This document shows, one piece after another, positions 6,216 through 9,143 of a stretch of 9,143 bases of DNA. The stretch comes from Thermoplasmata archaeon. Its GTDB lineage: Archaea > Thermoplasmatota > Thermoplasmata > Thermoplasmatales > Aciduliprofundaceae. The notes below the pieces were generated by a model. It was not told the DNA's origin. It saw only the letters and a program-made list of their open reading frames with translations, and ran no database searches. The stretch is from the NCBI GenBank assembly GCA_021160945.1, contig JAGHBQ010000088.1, positions 1 to 9,143 of the forward strand. Reading direction: 5' to 3'. Each line of letters opens with the position of its first letter. The first letter of the stretch is position 1. The translations under genes were made by a program, and so were the position numbers.

Positions 6216-7881
6216 GCTGAGGGTAAAAATAGGTGAGATTGCAAAAAGAAGGGGGTTCTACTGGAAATCCTATGAAATTTATGGTGGACTCGGTGGATTC
6301 TACGATTACGGACCTCTGGGTAGTGTCTTGAAGGATAACATAATTCAGCTTTGGAAAGAGCATTTTGTTCTAAAAGACGGTCTTCTTCTAATAGACTCGC
6401 CAAACATAGGACCAGAGCTCATGTACAAGGCCTCAGGTCATGCAGAGAAGTTCACCGATTATATGGTGAAATGCAAAAAATGTGGCCATGCTTTCAGGGC
6501 AGATGAACTCCTAAAAAGTTGCATGGAAAATCCAGAGAAGCTTGATGAAAAAGGCCTATGGAAGGCCATAAAGGAAAACAATGTGAGATGTCCTGATTGT
6601 GGAGGAGAACTTGGATATCCCGAAAGATTTCATCTCATGTTTACCACACAAGTTGGATTGAATAAAAAAGCTTTTCTGAGACCTGAAACAGCCCAAGGAA
6701 TATTCATAAATTTCCCCATATTATATCGCCTCAATCGGGAAAAGCTACCTATGGGAGTTGCCCAGATTGGGAAGGGATTCAGAAATGAAATTTCTCCTCG
6801 ACAGGGTCTTTTGAGACTTAGAGAATTCAATATGGCAGAGATAGAGTTCTTTATAGATCCACAAGCTGATTTCCCCCTTGGAGAAGAGGAGAATGTTATA
6901 CTACCACTTCTTACCAGAGAGGGGAAGGAACTGAAAATAAAGGCCGGAGAAGCGGTAGAGCTCGGGATATTATCTTCCCCCATTGCCTATTTTATGGCAA
7001 GAAGCTTGAAATTCCTTAGAGCTCTGGGAATAGATGAAAATAAGCTCAGATTTAGACAGCATTTCAAAGAAGAACTTGCTCATTATTCTCGAGACACCTG
7101 GGACTGTGAGGTTCTTCTTTCTCAGGGTTGGGTGGAAGTGATAGGCATAGCCGACAGAGGAGATTATGATTTGAAAAGACATATGCATTATTCTGGGAGA
7201 GATCTCACAGCTCTCAGAAGATTTAAAGAGCCAAAAAGAATAAAGATTAAAAAGCTACGAGCAAAAATGGATGTTCTTGGCCCTCTTTTCAAGGGTGAGG
7301 CAAAGAAAATAGCTGAGATCATAGATAATATGGATTATCGTGAGGGGGATATTGAGATAGAGCTAAATGGAAAAAGAGTCAAGGTCCCAGAAAATGCATA
7401 CGAAATAGTGTTTGAGGAGGAGAGTATAGGAGGAGAGAGGTTCATACCCCATGTAATTGAACCATCTTTTGGAATAGACCGTCTTATATACGCGGTTCTA
7501 GAACATTCATATTATGAGCGGGCAGAAAGAGGCTACAAGGTTCTCAAACTGAAGCCTAGAATTGCCCCCATAAAAGCTGGAGTGTTCCCCCTGATGAGCA
7601 AGGAGCCTCTTGCTAAGGTTGCTCGAAATATTGTCACCTTATTAAGAAACAGAGGTGTAAATTGCTATTACGATGATTCAGGCTCAATAGGACGGAGATA
7701 TGCCCGTGCAGACGAAATAGGCGTGCCGTTCTGCATCACCGTGGACCATACAACTTTAGAGGATTCAACTGTAACTATAAGGGAGAGAGATAGCATGGAG
7801 CAGACGAGGGTAAAAATAGAGGAACTGGGAGATAAGCTTATCAACCTTATTGAGGGAAATCTTAAATTTGAAGAGGTATGA
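6208..7881 (+). CDS. glyS: Glycyl-tRNA synthetase (alpha2 type, class II)
   Basis: This enzyme charges tRNA-Gly with glycine using ATP in the cytoplasm. From ATG 6208 it has 557 residues, normal for the archaeal/eukaryotic-type single-chain enzyme. An N-terminal GGLGGFYDYGPLG segment (26-38) marks the catalytic start. A zinc-ribbon-like pair, CxxC at 89-92 and CxxC at 128-131, follows. Motif 2 is FRNEISPRQGLLRLREF (191-207) and motif 3 is PSFGIDRLIYAVLEHSY (419-435). The C-terminal anticodon-binding domain begins near 453 (PIKAGVFPL). ATG 6208 was preferred to GTG 6199 because it gives the MSELRVKI-type N-terminus and lies 6 nt after a weak GGGTG motif at 6197-6201. It overlaps the CBS gene by 8 nt, which implies coupled translation. 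Alpha2-type GlyRS enzymes are known to make Ap4A in some organisms; here that is only a possibility. Confidence 0.97.
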   Translation: MSELRVKIGEIAKRRGFYWKSYEIYGGLGGFYDYGPLGSVLKDNIIQLWKEHFVLKDGLLLIDSPNIGPELMYKASGHAEKFTDYMVKCKKCGHAFRADELLKSCMENPEKLDEKGLWKAIKENNVRCPDCGGELGYPERFHLMFTTQVGLNKKAFLRPETAQGIFINFPILYRLNREKLPMGVAQIGKGFRNEISPRQGLLRLREFNMAEIEFFIDPQADFPLGEEENVILPLLTREGKELKIKAGEAVELGILSSPIAYFMARSLKFLRALGIDENKLRFRQHFKEELAHYSRDTWDCEVLLSQGWVEVIGIADRGDYDLKRHMHYSGRDLTALRRFKEPKRIKIKKLRAKMDVLGPLFKGEAKKIAEIIDNMDYREGDIEIELNGKRVKVPENAYEIVFEEESIGGERFIPHVIEPSFGIDRLIYAVLEHSYYERAERGYKVLKLKPRIAPIKAGVFPLMSKEPLAKVARNIVTLLRNRGVNCYYDDSGSIGRRYARADEIGVPFCITVDHTTLEDSTVTIRERDSMEQTRVKIEELGDKLINLIEGNLKFEEV

Positions 7882-7882
7882 A

Positions 7883-7891
7883 TTTAAATAA
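7883..7891 (+). promoter_or_regulatory. TATA box for the PP-loop gene
   Basis: TTTAAATAA, just after the glyS stop, is centred about 23 nt before ATG 7910. It suggests that the gene can be transcribed independently of glyS and that its mRNA is leaderless or nearly so. Confidence 0.5.
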
Positions 7892-7909
7892 TTATTTAGA
7901 TTCTCTTGT

Positions 7910-8650
7910 ATGGAGAGAGCTGCAGTTCTTGCTCAGATTCTGCGAGAAGAAACTCAATGCAGGAAATCCCTTGCAGTTGCGTTCTCTGGAGGACTGGATA
8001 GTGGGATAATCGCCTATCTTCTAAGAGATTGCGGAGCGAAGTTCTACACTGTAGGCATTGAGGGGAGCAGAGATTTTAAGAATGCAAAAGATGCTGCCAA
8101 ACTTTTAAATTTAGATTTAGAAACTTTAGAAATTGGAGAGAACGATGTCCTTGAGGGTTTGCTGTTTCTCAAGCGAGTAGATCCTGAAATTAGCGTCGTT
8201 GAAGCTTCCTTTGAGTTACCTCTTTACTTTGTCTGCTCATATGCCCCAGAGAATTCTATTGTGACCGGACAGGGCAGCGATGAGATTTTTGGGGGTTACA
8301 AAAAATATCTCGAAAAGCCGAAGCTTATGAAAGAGGATTTGGAGAGGCTTCTTAACAGAACATGGCCACGAGAGAAGAGAATTGCCACACTTCTGGGCAA
8401 GGAGCTTCTGACTCCATATCTGAGCAAGAGAGTTTTGGAGTTTTCCCTCACTCTACCTGCAGAAATGAAGATAAGAAATGGGGTGAGGAAATACATACTT
8501 CGTGAAGCTGCAAAATTTCTGGGTGTACCGGAGAGCATATATATGCGGGAAAAGAAGGCAGCACAGTATGGCAGTGGAATATGGAAAATGATGAAGAGAA
8601 TGGCAAAGAAAGATGGTAAAAGTGTGGAAGAATTCTTTGCATCTCTATGA
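7910..8650 (+). CDS. Stand-alone asparagine-synthase-like PP-loop ATPase
   Basis: The protein corresponds to the C-terminal synthetase domain of AsnB, which adenylates a carboxylate with ATP. It has 246 residues and lacks the N-terminal glutamine amidotransferase domain, so it cannot generate ammonia from glutamine by itself. The PP-loop SGGLDS is at 26-31. The second conserved motif is GQGSDEIFGGY (120-130). A C-terminal helical stretch, LLTPYLSKRVLEFSLTLP (166-183), and the KYILREA...REKKAAQYGSG segment complete the match to AsnB. In canonical AsnB the second residue of the motif at 120 is acidic (GEGxDE or GDGxDE); here it is Gln121. The substrate is therefore uncertain. ATG 7910 starts 28 nt after glyS and has its own TATA box. 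The TGA overlaps the end of the convergent beta-helix gene by 6 nt. Confidence 0.88.
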   Translation: MERAAVLAQILREETQCRKSLAVAFSGGLDSGIIAYLLRDCGAKFYTVGIEGSRDFKNAKDAAKLLNLDLETLEIGENDVLEGLLFLKRVDPEISVVEASFELPLYFVCSYAPENSIVTGQGSDEIFGGYKKYLEKPKLMKEDLERLLNRTWPREKRIATLLGKELLTPYLSKRVLEFSLTLPAEMKIRNGVRKYILREAAKFLGVPESIYMREKKAAQYGSGIWKMMKRMAKKDGKSVEEFFASL

Positions 8651-9143
8651 TCCCACATTCTTTTTACAGAACTTCCATATGAACGCACTGCCAATTATAG
8701 CCACGGATAATAGAAAAATAAGAAGGTAGAAAATAAAATCTTCTCTGCCAGCTCTTTCCTCTTTACTTCTCATCTCCCAAACAAAGGGTTTCTTGAGGGG
8801 TCTGTAATCTGTATTGTTTTCATCCATAACCCATGGGTAATCAACTATGCCATCACCATTTTTATCATTTGTATCATTTCTCTCAGCCCACCACTGGTAG
8901 TAATTTCCATACTTTGAGTTGTTCCAGTAGTTCAAGGGATGACTCTCTTTTGGATGTGGGAAAGTAAATATTAGATGTGTGATGATGAAAAGTTTATGAA
9001 AATCCAAAAATTTTGGAGGTTCTCCAGAATACATAAAATTGTTGAGATATATGCGATTTGGAATCCAATTTATCGTGAATGTGGAAAATTGAAAGATGTA
9101 AACATAATAACAAATTTGCTCGGTAATATCCTCATCAATAGAA
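8645..9143 (-). CDS. Secreted NosD-like beta-helix protein, C-terminal part (5' end outside window)
   Basis: The minus-strand frame is open from the window edge (first full codon 9142-9140) to TAG at 8647-8645, giving 165 residues. A Met at 9034 is internal, because the open frame upstream continues the same repeat-like sequence (IPNRIYLNNF). This resembles the right-handed beta-helix repeats of NosD-type surface proteins. NYWNNSKYGNYYQWW (about 71-85) and a Ca-binding-like NDTNDKNGDGIVDYP segment (about 89-103) form the usual end cap of such proteins (NYW...DxNxDGxxDxPY). A charged linker (RSKEERAGRED) precedes one hydrophobic transmembrane helix (about 136-156, IFYLLIFLLSVAIIGSAFIW) and a short basic tail. 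The C-terminus therefore anchors the protein, with the beta-helix outside the cell. The signal peptide and most of the repeats lie beyond the window. The ligand or role is unknown; copper loading is not implied. Confidence 0.8.
   Translation of the reverse strand, partial: SIDEDITEQICYYVYIFQFSTFTINWIPNRIYLNNFMYSGEPPKFLDFHKLFIITHLIFTFPHPKESHPLNYWNNSKYGNYYQWWAERNDTNDKNGDGIVDYPWVMDENNTDYRPLKKPFVWEMRSKEERAGREDFIFYLLIFLLSVAIIGSAFIWKFCKKNVGS

Noticed and set aside
8296..8694. 132-codon minus-strand frame
   Set aside because: It is antisense to the PP-loop gene, overlaps the better-supported beta-helix gene in a different frame, and lacks any motif.
1..9143. CRISPR array, insertion sequence, tRNA or defence island
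   Set aside because: There are no regularly spaced repeats, transposase motifs or cloverleaf-like stretches. All gaps between genes are under about 115 nt and contain only promoter-like elements.

Overview
The window looks like chromosomal backbone DNA of a thermophilic euryarchaeon. The archaeal markers are an archaeal-type RNA polymerase subunit L, an SMC/ScpA pair, an M42 (TET-type) aminopeptidase, a single-chain alpha2-type glycyl-tRNA synthetase, and TATA boxes about 23-29 nt before start codons. The low GC content and Lys/Glu/Ile-rich proteins resemble Thermoplasmata such as Aciduliprofundum, but this is an impression, not a proven assignment. No tRNA, rRNA, CRISPR array, insertion sequence or attachment site was seen, and no gene-free stretch exceeds about 115 nt.

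Layout. From 1 to 2538 (+) lie the 3' half of smc and the overlapping scpA, which encode chromosome condensation and segregation proteins. rpoL (2519-2812, -) converges on scpA with a 20-nt overlap. A short divergent promoter region separates rpoL from a two-gene + strand unit: a winged-helix regulator (2933-3364) and a small, possibly Sm-like, protein (3370-3633). These two genes are joined by a near-perfect Shine-Dalgarno sequence that overlaps the first stop codon. thpR (3624-4139, -) converges on that unit with a 10-nt overlap and diverges from an M42 peptidase gene (4243-5247, +). Next come a four-CBS-domain gene (5355-6215, +) and glyS (6208-7881, +), which overlap by 8 nt. A stand-alone asparagine-synthase-like PP-loop gene (7910-8650, +) has its own TATA box. 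The window ends in the 3' part of a minus-strand gene for a secreted, C-terminally membrane-anchored, NosD-like beta-helix protein (8645-9143).

Working together. SMC and ScpA are partners in condensin. The CBS protein and GlyRS are probably co-transcribed and translationally coupled, which hints at a link between adenine-nucleotide sensing and glycyl-tRNA synthesis; this is inference. The regulator and the small protein are probably one operon of unknown function. Most first genes appear to be leaderless or nearly so, while genes inside operons carry Shine-Dalgarno motifs.

I found no clear new multi-gene system. The observations most worth a second look are the PP-loop protein with an altered catalytic motif, the CBS-glyS coupling, and the regulator/Sm-like pair.
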